A DNA stretch of 17,951 nt from DASYAE01 sp036501535 (GTDB taxonomy: Bacteria; Actinomycetota; Actinomycetes; Streptomycetales; Catenulisporaceae). Made by a program: the position numbers and the translations under genes. Below the pieces are notes generated by a model. That model made no database searches and was not told the DNA's origin. It saw nothing but the letters and a program-made list of their open reading frames with translations. The stretch is from positions 1 to 17,951 of the forward strand of contig DASYAE010000042.1 in the NCBI GenBank assembly GCA_036501535.1, written 5' to 3'. Position 1 is the stretch's first letter. Every line of letters begins with the position of its first letter. Positions 1-8,002 of the stretch are shown in pieces.

Positions 1-728
1 ACCGCCAGCTGCGCCGTGGTGCCCCGCCAGGCCTGCTCCTGGTCGCCCTCGTCCATCAGCATCCGGCCGGTCCGGCCGAGCAGGTACACCATGGTCCGCT
101 CGTCGACCGTCGCGCCCTCGGTGCGCTCCTCCGGCGAGAGATAGCGCCTCGAGCCGTAGTACTCCGTCCCGACGGTGTACGGCGTGCGCCGGTACAGATC
201 GAGGTCGATCAACCGGATCACCGTCGTGTCCGGGTCGTAGAGCATGCACCCGTCGTAGAAGTCGACCGCGACGAAGCCCGCGGCGGCCACGGCCAGGTGC
301 GCGTCGAAGATCTCGTCGACGACCCGGGAGACGATCTCCAGCGGCTGCTCGCGGAACGCCCGCAGCGGGCTGCCCGGCGCACTGCGGCTCATGCGCCGCG
401 ACTTCGTCGGATGGTACAGGACGCTGCCGGAGACCCACGGATAGACGATCCCGGCGCGGTCGCCGGCGTCGGTGAAGCTCGCCGGCGCCACGATCACCGG
501 GTGCTTCACCGCGGAGTGGAACTCGGCGGCCGAGCGCAGCATCCGCGCGGTGCGCCAGTCCGGCGCGAGCTTCACGAACCACTGCGCGCCCTCGACGGTG
601 ACGCCGTAGGAGAGGCACTCGGAGTCCTGGTCGTCGAAGACCGCGAACACCCGTCCGAACCGGGCCAGCTCCCGGATGGGATCGTAGGCGCCGGCCATCT
701 TCCCCAGGTTCTCAGCCAGCTCGATCAC
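1..728 (-). CDS. Protein-kinase-fold protein, C-terminus beyond the window edge
   Basis: The reverse strand holds an open frame with no stop from the GTG at 728 to the edge (242 codons visible). An AGGG sits 9 nt upstream, and in-frame TGA codons just before the GTG rule out a longer start. The pattern is kinase-like: WFVKLAP (K53) could be the ATP lysine, AAEFHSAVKHP resembles helix C (E69), YPWVSG resembles the hinge, VDFYDGCMLYD (about 155-165) stands where HRDLKPxN is expected, IDLDLYR (about 174-180) stands where DFG is expected, and YLSPEE (197-201) resembles the APE motif. The Gly-rich loop is poor. The first 20 residues show no signal peptide or membrane segment. It is transcribed divergently from the hydrolase gene. 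A phosphotransferase or pseudokinase role is possible; the substrate is unknown. The fold is fairly sure, activity is not. Confidence 0.72.
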   Translation of the reverse strand, partial: MIELAENLGKMAGAYDPIRELARFGRVFAVFDDQDSECLSYGVTVEGAQWFVKLAPDWRTARMLRSAAEFHSAVKHPVIVAPASFTDAGDRAGIVYPWVSGSVLYHPTKSRRMSRSAPGSPLRAFREQPLEIVSRVVDEIFDAHLAVAAAGFVAVDFYDGCMLYDPDTTVIRLIDLDLYRRTPYTVGTEYYGSRRYLSPEERTEGATVDERTMVYLLGRTGRMLMDEGDQEQAWRGTTAQLA

Positions 729-746
729 ACGTCATCACCCTGTGAT
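724..746. promoter_or_regulatory. Inverted repeat over the kinase-like gene's start
   Basis: ATCACA and TGTGAT form 6-bp arms with an 11-bp spacer. The right arm on the gene's strand includes the GTG start, and the AGGG ribosome site lies in the spacer. It could be an operator, or an RNA hairpin that masks the start. The arms are short, so chance is a real alternative. Confidence 0.25.
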
Positions 747-948
747 AAGAAGAAGAACACTGTGCGAATACGAATACGCCGTGCGATACACATATGCCGC
801 CGGATCCGGTTCGCCGTCCCGTACCCCGATGTCGAACACGGATGCCGCACTCCCTCTGCGTCTTGGACGTACGCCGCCCCCGCGCCGGTTCCCGGCCCGC
901 CCCCCGTCGTGGCGGGCAGCGGCGCGGGCGCGGAGAGTGCGGAGAGTA

Positions 949-977
949 TTGACATCGTCCGGATCCGAGCGTAGACA
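949..977 (+). promoter_or_regulatory. Sigma-70-type promoter of the GH3 gene
   Basis: TTGACA (949-954), a 17-bp spacer and TAGACA (972-977) fit the consensus for the main vegetative sigma factor of actinomycetes. Start of transcription is predicted near 984, exactly where the 18-bp palindrome begins. This implies a leader of roughly 337 nt before the ATG at 1321. Confidence 0.7.
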
Positions 978-983
978 AGCACA

Positions 984-1001
984 TCGGAGAGCGCTCTCCG
1001 A
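984..1001. promoter_or_regulatory. Perfect 18-bp palindrome, LacI-family operator
   Basis: TCGGAGAGCGCTCTCCGA is a perfect palindrome with the central CG typical of LacI/GalR operators. Its GAGCGCTC core is shared with the CebR box (TGGGAGCGCTCCCA) that controls cellulose and cello-oligosaccharide genes in Streptomyces. It sits on the predicted transcription start, a position suited to repression. No LacI gene is in the window, so the repressor must be encoded elsewhere. Confidence 0.7.
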
Positions 1002-1220
1002 ATGGTTCCCGCCCCACACGGGCCGTCGGGACGGCGCCGACCGGATCCGGGCCGAGCGCCCGTCGCCCCGGATATGAACCCCATGTAGTACAGGCTGCCC
1101 GCGCTTCACCCGCATTACCCATATCGCACGCTGAATCGGCCGCGCCGTTTCGCGGCGTGCGCAGAGCCCACGCCGGTCCGACACCGGTCCAAGTGAACAA
1201 CGCCACAATGACGCCACGGT

Positions 1221-1236
1221 CCGTAAACGTTTCCGG
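1221..1236. promoter_or_regulatory. Second LacI-like palindrome in the hydrolase leader
   Basis: CCGTAAACGTTTCCGG is a 16-bp palindrome with one mismatched pair around AAACGTTT, the common core of LacI/GalR-family operators. It lies about 85 bp before the start codon and 220 bp after the first palindrome. It could be a second operator (roadblock or looping) or the target of a different regulator. Confidence 0.5.
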
Positions 1237-1309
1237 GCTCAGTGTGGCACCCCACGCGCACCGCCGTATACGTGCACGGAGTCGTCCCGGCGGGCTCTGC
1301 TGACTCGAC

Positions 1310-1315
1310 GAGGAG
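1310..1315 (+). promoter_or_regulatory. Ribosome binding site of the GH3 gene
   Basis: GAGGAG ends 5 nt before the ATG at 1321. This fixes the start, which is followed directly by a typical export signal. Confidence 0.8.
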
Positions 1316-1320
1316 TCGTC

Positions 1321-4300
1321 ATGCGTTCAGGTTCGGCCGGCAGGCCGGCGCTGCGCCGCCGCCCGGGCTTCCGCCGCGTCACCCTGCTGGCCGTGTTAGG
1401 ACTGCTCGCGGGCCTGCTCGGCGCGGTGCAGGTCGCCAGGCCCTCGCAGGCCGCGGCGAGCGCGGTGCTGCTCTCGCAAAACCAGCCGGCCGCCGCCTCC
1501 TCGACCGAGAGCGCCGCGTATCCGGCGTCCGCCGCAGTGGACGGCAATCCGGGCACCCGGTGGTCCAGCGCGTTCTCCGATCCGCAGTGGCTGGAAGTGG
1601 ATCTGGGCACCGTCTCGACGATCTCGCAGGTGGTGCTGCAGTGGGAGACCGCCTACGCCACCGCCTTCCAGATCCAGACCTCGAACGACGCGTCGACCTG
1701 GACCACGATCTACTCCACCACGACCGGCACCGGCGGAACGCAGACCCTGAACGTCTCCGGCTCGGGCCGGTACGTGCGCATGTACGGCACCGCGCGCGCG
1801 ACGCAGTACGGCTACTCGCTCTGGGAATTCCAGGTCTACGGCGGCAGCAGCGCTGAGTCGACGTGCGGGACCGCAGACGCCGCGCTGAACCAGCCGACCA
1901 CGGCCTCCTCGACGCAGGACGCCACCGACTTCCCCGCCTCCGCCGCGACCGACGGCAACACCGGCACGCGCTGGTCCAGCGCGTTCAGCGATCCGCAGTG
2001 GCTCGAGGTGGATCTCGGCTCCAGCCAGCAGATCTGCGGGGTCTCCCTCGACTGGGAGACCGCGTACGGCACCGCCTTCCAGATCCAGGTCTCCACCGAC
2101 AACACGACCTGGACCACGATCTACTCGACGACCACCGGCACCGGCGGCACCCAGGCGCTGACCGTCTCCGGCTCGGGCCGGTACATCCGGATGTACGGCA
2201 CTGCGCGCGCGACACAGTGGGGCTATTCGCTCTGGGAATTCGACGTCTACGTCATCAGCAGCGCGCCCACCGGCCCCGGCGGCGGCAACGGCAGCGGCGG
2301 CGACGGGGTGTGCCCGTGGGTCGGCTCGACCGCGCCGGTCGAGCAGCGCGCCCAGCAGGTCCTGGACAACATGACGCAGGCCCAGGAGCTGACCATGGTC
2401 TCCGGCAACGGCGCCTCCTCGCCCTACATCGGCGACCAGAGCGGCATCGCCTCGCTCTGCATCCCGGCCATGGGCTACCAGGACGGGCCCTCCGGCGTCG
2501 GCGACGGCCTCGGCGGCGTCACCCAGTTCCCCGACGCCGAGGCCACCGCGGCGACCTTCGACACGGCCCTGGCCGAACAGCAGGGTGCGGCGATCGGCGC
2601 CGAGTTCGCCGGCAAGGGCGCGAACGTCGACCTCGGCCCGACCGTGAACGTCGTGCGCGACCCGCGCTGGGGCCGGGCGTTCGAGGCCTACGGCGAGGAC
2701 CCGTATCTCAGCGGCCAGATAGGCGCCGCCGACATCGAGGGCGTGCAGAGCCAGGGCGTGATGGCGATGGTCAAGCACGCCTCGGTCTACACCCAGGAGA
2801 CCAACCGCAACTCCGGCCAGGACGACGCGGTCGTCAGCCAGCAGGCGATCCAGGAGATCTACCAGCCGCCGTTCCAGACCGCGATCGACCAGGGCGGCGC
2901 GGCCTCGGTGATGTGCGCCTACAGCAGCATCAACGGCACCTATGCCTGCCAGAACCCGGACATCCTGCTGGACGGCCTGGACGAGCAGGCTAACTTCGGC
3001 GGGTTCATCGCCTCCGACTGGGGCGCGACGCACTCCACCGTCCTCTCGGTGCAGGCCGGCCTGGACATGGAGATGCCCGGCGGTTATTTCTACGCCTCGT
3101 TCCTCTCCCAGGCGATCGCTTCCGGCCAGGTCAGCCAGAGCGAGCTGAACGAGATGGTCTACCGGGTCCTGATCGAGATGTTCAGCTTCGGCCTGTTCGA
3201 CAAGCCCGCCTCGGGCTCGACCTCGGCCACCGTTACCACCACCGCGCACCAGAGCACCGCTGAGCAGGTGGCCGCCGAGGGCACCGTGCTGCTCAAGAAC
3301 AACGGCGTCCTGCCGCTGAACCCGAACGGCACCGAGTCGATCGCGGTGATCGGCACCGACGCGGGCGCCGGCGTCCAGTCCATCGGCGGCGGCAGCGCCA
3401 CGGTCACCAGCAGCGGCACCGTCTGGCCGATCACAGGGATCCAGAACGCCGCCGGCTCCGGGGTGAAGGTCACCTACTCGCCGGGCGACGACAACGGGAC
3501 CGCTGACATCGCGGCCGCGGTCACCGCGGCGAAGGCCGCCACCGTCGCCGTCGTGTTCGCCAGCTACGGGGAGCAGGAGGGCACCGACCTGACGAGCATC
3601 GACCTGTCGAGCACGGACAACACGATGATCGAGGACGTGGCCGCCGCCAACCCGAACACCGTCGTCGTGCTCAACACCGGCTCCGCGGTCACCATGCCGT
3701 GGCTGGGCCAGGTCGCCGGCGTGTTCGACGGCTTCTACTCCGGCCAGGAGGTCGGCACCGCCATCGCCTCCCTGCTGTTCGGCACCGCGGACCCCTCCGG
3801 CAAGCTGCCGGTCACCTTCCCGACCGGCCTGAGCCAGGTGCCCGCGAGCACCACGGCCGAGTGGCCGGGCACAGGCGGCCAGGTGGACTACAACGAGGGC
3901 GTCGACGTGGGCTACCGCTGGTACCAGTCGCAGAACCTGACGCCGCTTTACCCGTTCGGCTACGGCCTGTCCTACACTGCGTTCTCGTTCTCCAACCTCC
4001 AGGTCGGCGCGTTCAACGCCGGCGGCACCGCGACCGTCACGGCCACCGTGACCAACACCGGGTCGCGCGTCGGCGCCGAGGTCGCCCAGCTCTACGTCGG
4101 CGACCCGGCCGGCAACGGCGAGCCGCCCGAACAGCTCAAGGGCTTCGACCGGGTCAGCCTCAACGCCGGCCAGTCCGCCACGGTCTCCTTCCCGCTGACC
4201 GTCCACGACCTGGCCACCTGGTCCGACGCGAGTAACGCCTGGACCGCCCCCGCGGGCGCCTACAGGATCTCGGTCGGCGACTCGTCGGCGAACCTGCCCC

Positions 4301-4692
4301 TGTCCGGCACCACCAGCCTGGCCCAGACGCTGACCGGCCAGGTCGCCGCGGGGACCGCCGGGGCCGGCACGTCGGCGGCCAACACCGCGGTCAGCCAGAA
4401 CGTCACGGCCAACTCGGCGCAGCCCGGCGCCGCCACCGTCGGCGTCGTCAACCCGTGGGGGATGAGCAGCGCGACCGGCGCGGCGGTGAACTTCACCGTG
4501 CAGGCCGTCGACTCCAACACCGGGCAGGCGCTCACGTTCAGCGCGACCGGACTGCCCGCGGGCATCACCATCAGCGCGTCCGGCGTGGTGTCTGGATCGG
4601 CGACGACCAAGGGCTCGAGCACCGTCACGGTCACCGCCAAGGACGGCAACGGCGTATCGGGCACCGCCACCTTCGTCTGGACCGTGACATGA
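1321..4692 (+). CDS. Secreted family 3 glycoside hydrolase with two F5/8C (CBM32-like) domains
   Basis: 1123 aa. Order: Arg-rich signal peptide with hydrophobic core (about 1-46, cleavage near SQAAA); F5/8C discoidin domain 1 (about 47-173); domain 2 (about 184-311), nearly a copy of the first; Gly/Ser linker (316-328); GH3 TIM barrel (about 340-630); GH3 C-terminal domain (about 645-835); fibronectin III-like domain (about 885-985); C-terminal Ig-like He_PIG domain (about 1040-1123). GFIASDWGA gives nucleophile D566; MVKHAS (K485-H486) is the substrate-binding KH pair; E753 in EQEGTD is the likely acid/base. GH3 enzymes release sugars from beta-glucosides, xylosides and related glycans; the exact substrate cannot be read here. 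No LPXTG or C-terminal membrane segment, so it is probably released. Regulation: LacI-type sites upstream. Confidence 0.93.
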   Translation: MRSGSAGRPALRRRPGFRRVTLLAVLGLLAGLLGAVQVARPSQAAASAVLLSQNQPAAASSTESAAYPASAAVDGNPGTRWSSAFSDPQWLEVDLGTVSTISQVVLQWETAYATAFQIQTSNDASTWTTIYSTTTGTGGTQTLNVSGSGRYVRMYGTARATQYGYSLWEFQVYGGSSAESTCGTADAALNQPTTASSTQDATDFPASAATDGNTGTRWSSAFSDPQWLEVDLGSSQQICGVSLDWETAYGTAFQIQVSTDNTTWTTIYSTTTGTGGTQALTVSGSGRYIRMYGTARATQWGYSLWEFDVYVISSAPTGPGGGNGSGGDGVCPWVGSTAPVEQRAQQVLDNMTQAQELTMVSGNGASSPYIGDQSGIASLCIPAMGYQDGPSGVGDGLGGVTQFPDAEATAATFDTALAEQQGAAIGAEFAGKGANVDLGPTVNVVRDPRWGRAFEAYGEDPYLSGQIGAADIEGVQSQGVMAMVKHASVYTQETNRNSGQDDAVVSQQAIQEIYQPPFQTAIDQGGAASVMCAYSSINGTYACQNPDILLDGLDEQANFGGFIASDWGATHSTVLSVQAGLDMEMPGGYFYASFLSQAIASGQVSQSELNEMVYRVLIEMFSFGLFDKPASGSTSATVTTTAHQSTAEQVAAEGTVLLKNNGVLPLNPNGTESIAVIGTDAGAGVQSIGGGSATVTSSGTVWPITGIQNAAGSGVKVTYSPGDDNGTADIAAAVTAAKAATVAVVFASYGEQEGTDLTSIDLSSTDNTMIEDVAAANPNTVVVLNTGSAVTMPWLGQVAGVFDGFYSGQEVGTAIASLLFGTADPSGKLPVTFPTGLSQVPASTTAEWPGTGGQVDYNEGVDVGYRWYQSQNLTPLYPFGYGLSYTAFSFSNLQVGAFNAGGTATVTATVTNTGSRVGAEVAQLYVGDPAGNGEPPEQLKGFDRVSLNAGQSATVSFPLTVHDLATWSDASNAWTAPAGAYRISVGDSSANLPLSGTTSLAQTLTGQVAAGTAGAGTSAANTAVSQNVTANSAQPGAATVGVVNPWGMSSATGAAVNFTVQAVDSNTGQALTFSATGLPAGITISASGVVSGSATTKGSSTVTVTAKDGNGVSGTATFVWTVT
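1546..2250 (+). repeat. Tandem duplication of the F5/8C domain-coding segment
   Basis: About 1546-1839 (residues 76-173) and 1954-2250 (residues 212-310) encode nearly the same protein. Shared stretches include TRWSSAFSDPQWLEVDLG, TWTTIYSTTTGTGGTQ and RMYGTARATQ. Similarity extends to the DNA (for example TGGTCCAGCGCGTTC in both), which suggests a fairly recent duplication or ongoing gene conversion. Confidence 0.85.
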
Positions 4693-4709
4693 CCGGAGGC
4701 TGAATCAGT

Positions 4710-4737
4710 TCCGGAGCCGGCCCGGGTCGGCTCCGGA
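4710..4737 (+). terminator. Hairpin after the hydrolase gene
   Basis: TCCGGAGCCG (4710-4719) pairs perfectly with CGGCTCCGGA (4728-4737) across an 8-nt loop, 18 nt after the stop codon. There is no T-run, as is common for terminators in GC-rich actinomycetes. Confidence 0.7.
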
Positions 4738-4789
4738 CTCCTGGGCCGGCCGCCTCACCGTTCTGCATGGGGCTCGGTGCGGCGGCCTT

Positions 4790-4836
4790 GGCCGGTGCCG
4801 GCGGATCGGACGCGCGACCGACCGCCGGCACCGGCC
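4790..4836. terminator. Second hairpin, probably bidirectional
   Basis: GGCCGGTGCCGGCGG (4790-4804) and CCGCCGGCACCGGCC (4822-4836) form a perfect 15-bp stem with a 17-nt loop. It lies between the converging ends of the hydrolase and dehydrogenase genes, 24 bp from the latter's stop, so it can serve both. Confidence 0.7.
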
Positions 4837-4860
4837 GCGTTCCGTTCCGCTAGCGCGCCG

Positions 4861-5574
4861 TCACCAGGCCAGCGGGCCGTTGGCGTCGAAGTAGCCGCCA
4901 GACGGGCCGTCCGGTCCCACCTGCGCCATGCGGACGATGATCTCGGCGCCCTGCTCGACGGTCTGCGTGCCGGTGCGGCCGTTGAGGTCTGTCGCGGTGT
5001 ATCCGGGCTCGACCGCGTTGACGCGCATGCCGGGGAACGCCTTCGCGAACTGCACCGTGATCATGTTGACGGCGGCCTTGGACGTCGGGTACGCGACGCC
5101 GGGGTAAAGGTAGACCGGCGTGCCGGGAGTGGCGGCCTTCGAGATCGAGGCCAGACCGCTGCTGACGTTGACGACCACGGGCGCGGCCGACTTCTGCAGC
5201 AGCGGCAGGAACGCGTGCGTGACGCGCACCACGCCGAACACGTTGGTATCGAACACTGTGCGCATATCGTCGGCAGTCACATCCGCCGCGCCGATCACGC
5301 TGTTGTCCGGGCCGCGCGCCTCGATGCCGGCGTTGTTGATCAGCACGTCCAGGCTGCCGCCGGTCTGCGCCGCGACGGCCTCCGCTGCCGCGGCGACAGA
5401 CGCCTCGTCGGTCACGTCGATGGCGACGAGGTGCGCGCCGAGCTGTTCCGCGGCGCGCCGGCCGCGCTCGGGGTCGCGGCTGCCGAGGAAGACGGTGTGG
5501 CCCGCCTCGAGCAGCCGGCGGGCGGTCTCGAAGCCGAGGCCCTTGTTCGCTCCGGTGATCAATGTCGTGGTCAT
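4861..5574 (-). CDS. Short-chain dehydrogenase/reductase (SDR)
   Basis: 237 aa, the usual length of a classical SDR with one Rossmann domain. TGANKGLG (7-14) is the dinucleotide-binding glycine motif, NNAG is at 80-83, N111 lies in FDTNVFG, the catalytic serine is S138 or S139 (NVSSG), and YPTSK gives Y162 and K166. NSRD-type residues after beta-2 (SRDPERGRR, 32-40) favour NADPH. Carbonyl-reducing SDRs of this type (carbonyl-reductase-like, with a YPTSK and a C-terminal GGYF) reduce small ketones and aldehydes; the substrate is unknown. Start: ATG at 5574 with GGAG very close (2 nt). It is the last gene of the minus-strand run, 87 nt after the YdeI-like gene, and could be read through or have its own promoter. 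Confidence 0.9.
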   Translation of the reverse strand: MTTTLITGANKGLGFETARRLLEAGHTVFLGSRDPERGRRAAEQLGAHLVAIDVTDEASVAAAAEAVAAQTGGSLDVLINNAGIEARGPDNSVIGAADVTADDMRTVFDTNVFGVVRVTHAFLPLLQKSAAPVVVNVSSGLASISKAATPGTPVYLYPGVAYPTSKAAVNMITVQFAKAFPGMRVNAVEPGYTATDLNGRTGTQTVEQGAEIIVRMAQVGPDGPSGGYFDANGPLAW

Positions 5575-5661
5575 GTCTCCACTGTCACGCCACCCGGCAG
5601 CCGCAGCCAGTGCTCTCGTCCTCCTGGGACTGCCGGGACCAGGATGTCTGCCGCCTTGGTC

Positions 5662-6264
5662 CTACTCCTGCTCCGCCTTCCCCGCCGCCTTGTTGCGCCC
5701 GGCGGGAACCGGGTGGATCGTCTCGTGCCTGCGCAGCATCTCCACGAACTTCTCGATCCGCGCCGCCCGGGTCGCCTCCCGTTTGGCCTCCTGGACCCGG
5801 TAGATGACGGCGTACCGGTTGCCCCGGTCGAGCGCGGCGAAGAACGCGGCCGCCTGCGGCTCCGCGTCCAGGGCGCGCTGCAGGTCCTCCGGCACCTCCG
5901 CGGTCGCCTGGCCCGCGTACGCCGCCTCCCAGCGGCCGTCCTGCCTCGCCCGCTCGACCTCGCCCAGCCCGGCCGGGCGCATCCGCCCCGCCGCGATCAG
6001 CGCCTCGGCCCGACCCCGGTTGATCTTCGACCACTTGCTGCGCGGCTTGCGCGCGGTGAAGCGCTGGAGCCAGTACTCCTCGTCCAGCGGCCGCTTCTGC
6101 GCGTCGATCCAGCCGAAGCAGAGCGCGACGTCCAGCGCCTCGGAATAACTCACGCTCGGCTGCGCGCAGCCCTTCTTGCCGAGCTTGAGCCACAGCCCGG
6201 CCGCGCTGCCGTGCTGCGCGGCCAGCCACGCCTCCCACTCCGGCACCGAGGCGAAGGCCAGCAT
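5662..6264 (-). CDS. YdeI/OmpD-associated family protein
   Basis: 200 aa. The N-terminal FASVPEWEAWLAAQH followed by GLWLKLGKKG, then SYSEALDVALCFGWIDAQKRPLDEEYWLQRFTARKP in pieces (40-73), KWSKINRGRAEALI and the basic C-terminus identify the YdeI/OmpD-associated (bacteriocin-protection) family. The name comes from a Salmonella/E. coli link to resistance to membrane-active peptides; the biochemical role is unsettled. Residues about 130-185 (DAEPQAAAFFAALDRGNR...FVEMLRR) match the family's C-terminal helical part. Start: the ATG at 6264 has AGGGTG 5 nt upstream and matches the family N-terminus. A GTG at 6339 overlaps the upstream gene's TGA (GTGA) and would add 25 low-complexity residues, so it is a fair alternative that would imply coupling. 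Confidence 0.85.
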   Translation of the reverse strand: MLAFASVPEWEAWLAAQHGSAAGLWLKLGKKGCAQPSVSYSEALDVALCFGWIDAQKRPLDEEYWLQRFTARKPRSKWSKINRGRAEALIAAGRMRPAGLGEVERARQDGRWEAAYAGQATAEVPEDLQRALDAEPQAAAFFAALDRGNRYAVIYRVQEAKREATRAARIEKFVEMLRRHETIHPVPAGRNKAAGKAEQE

Positions 6265-6335
6265 CGGCTCACCCTGATACGACTCGGCCGACTCGGTTGA
6301 CCCGTCCGGGCCGTCCGCCGGCCCCTCCGCCTGCG

Positions 6336-7970
6336 TCACCGGTCGAATCCGCCGAGCGCCGCCGCGCGGGCCAGGCCGAGCGGCAGGCAGCCGGACCCGG
6401 CGATCGTGTCGTGGAACTCGCGCAGCGAGCCCGCCCCGGCGGCCAGGTAGTCGTCCCGGATCCGCTCGATCTCCAGACAGCCCGTCAGGTAGGACGGCGC
6501 CTGCGTCGGCCAGGCGCAGTAGCGCGAGACCTCGCCGTTCGCGGTGCCGGGCGTGAGCGCGGTCTTCTGCACCATGAACGCCTCGGCCTGATCGACCGTC
6601 ATGTCCTGGCAGTGCAGCGCGGTGTCCACGATGATCCGGGCGGCGCGGAACAGCCGCGCCTCGAGGTGCCCGATCTCGTGCCGCGGATCGGCGAAGTAGC
6701 CGCGCTGCCGCATCACCGTCTCCACGTACAGCGCCCAGCCCTCGGAGAAGTACGACGTGCGATGGATCTTGCGCGCGACCCGGCTCTGCGCGGCCGCCCA
6801 GGACAGGTGCCAGTGGTGGCCGGGGTAGGCCTCGTGCACCGTGATGGTCGGCATCTGCGCGCGGCAGTTCGTGGCCAGCCGCTGCTGCACCTGCTGCTCG
6901 GTGAAGTTCGCCGGCGGGTAGGGCACGAAGAAGTGGCCGATCCGCGAGGCCGTCAGCGGGGGCGGGCTCAGATACGAGGCGACGGCCAGGATCGGGCGCT
7001 GGTGCACGAGCGAGGGCACGACCCGGCACTGCTCGCCCGCCGCGAAGGAGACCAGGTCCTGCTCGCGCAGGAAGGCGCGGGCGCGCTCGGTCTCGGCCTC
7101 GTACTCGGCCCGCATCGCCTCGACCGTCGGCGGGTGGTCCTTCTGCAGCTCCCGCATGACGGCGTGCCAGTCCGCGGAGCCGCCGGAGATGGTCCGCGCC
7201 AGCGAGCGCATCTCCCGGTCCAGGTCGGCGTAGGCGGCCTCGCCGCGCTCGTGCAGCTGTGCGGCGCCGTAGCCGAGCAGTTCGCGCTCGCGCAGCAGCG
7301 CCGAGTAGATCTGCTCGCCGAGCCGCCAGTCGCCGCCGGCCTTGCCCTCCAGCGACTCCAGGTAGGCGGCCAGCCCGTCGAACGCCGAGGCGGCCGGTCC
7401 GGCAGCCCCGGCGACGCGGGCGCGCAACCCCTCGTCCTCGAGCATCCCGGGCAGCGTCTCGGTCACCAGCGTGCGGCCGGAGCGGACCTGGCCGAGCGCG
7501 CGCGTAACGTAAAGCTTGGGCGTCAGCTCGGGATCGAGGTTCTCCCGGCACGCGGCCAGCACCGCCGGCACCTGCGCCAGTTTGGCGACGCTGTCCTCAG
7601 CCAGCTCGCCGTCTGCGTGCAGCCGGTGGATGTAAGGCACCACCAGGCCGGCAAAGACCGTGTTCACGTAGTCGGCCGGATCGCTGCGCCAGTGCGGGCG
7701 GGCGGCCAGGATCACTTCCCCGCGCAGCTTCGCGGAGACCAGCCGGCGGTCGATCTCGTCGTCGAGGTCCGCCTGCGCGGGCAGCCGGTCGAACCGGTCG
7801 AGCCAGTCCGCCGCGGCCCGCTCGCGCCGCTGGAACCCCGCGGCGGTGAAGTCGCCGAACCGGCCGTCGTAGCCTTCCGCGCCGAGGTGTTGGGCACTGA
7901 CCGGGTTCTCGTCGAAGTACCAGGCCGCGTAGTCGGCCGTGAGCTGAGAGAGATCGCTGTTAGCTGTCAC
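6336..7970 (-). CDS. DUF885 family putative zinc metallopeptidase
   Basis: 544 aa, close to the usual DUF885 length. The family is mostly helical and related to gluzincin peptidases. HEAYPGHHWH (379-388) carries the HExxxGH-type zinc site (H379, E380, H385 or H386), and SEGWALY (409-415) supplies the downstream glutamate E410. RQRGYFADPRHEIGHLEARLFRA around 421-443 and the C-terminal CAWPTQAPSYLTG (485-497) are also characteristic. There is no signal peptide, so it is probably cytosolic and may trim peptides or amino-acid conjugates; the substrate is not known. Start: GTG at 7970 with GAGG very close; it begins 32 nt after the toroid gene's stop, indicating one transcript. Its TGA overlaps an alternative GTG of the YdeI-like gene. 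Confidence 0.88.
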   Translation of the reverse strand: MTANSDLSQLTADYAAWYFDENPVSAQHLGAEGYDGRFGDFTAAGFQRRERAAADWLDRFDRLPAQADLDDEIDRRLVSAKLRGEVILAARPHWRSDPADYVNTVFAGLVVPYIHRLHADGELAEDSVAKLAQVPAVLAACRENLDPELTPKLYVTRALGQVRSGRTLVTETLPGMLEDEGLRARVAGAAGPAASAFDGLAAYLESLEGKAGGDWRLGEQIYSALLRERELLGYGAAQLHERGEAAYADLDREMRSLARTISGGSADWHAVMRELQKDHPPTVEAMRAEYEAETERARAFLREQDLVSFAAGEQCRVVPSLVHQRPILAVASYLSPPPLTASRIGHFFVPYPPANFTEQQVQQRLATNCRAQMPTITVHEAYPGHHWHLSWAAAQSRVARKIHRTSYFSEGWALYVETVMRQRGYFADPRHEIGHLEARLFRAARIIVDTALHCQDMTVDQAEAFMVQKTALTPGTANGEVSRYCAWPTQAPSYLTGCLEIERIRDDYLAAGAGSLREFHDTIAGSGCLPLGLARAAALGGFDR

Positions 7971-8002
7971 GCCTCAGATCCTGGTCGCCCGGCGCCCACT
8001 GA

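Larger units (their letters stand above)
729..1320. other. Divergent intergenic region, 592 bp
   Basis: No convincing gene lies between the kinase-like gene and the hydrolase. The left part (about 741-800) is AT-richer, with short direct repeats (CGAATA twice, GTGCGA twice), and probably carries the kinase gene's promoter, though no clear -35/-10 pair stands out. The middle holds the hydrolase promoter and a perfect palindrome (949-1001). The right part is a leader of about 337 nt containing a second LacI-like site at 1221-1236. Open frames across the region have poor codon patterns and no recognisable domain. Confidence 0.6.

Noticed and set aside
1396..4206. Long open frame antisense to the hydrolase (936 codons)
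   Set aside because: It is Arg/Gly/Asp-rich nonsense without domains, caused by the GC-rich codon pattern of the real gene on the other strand.
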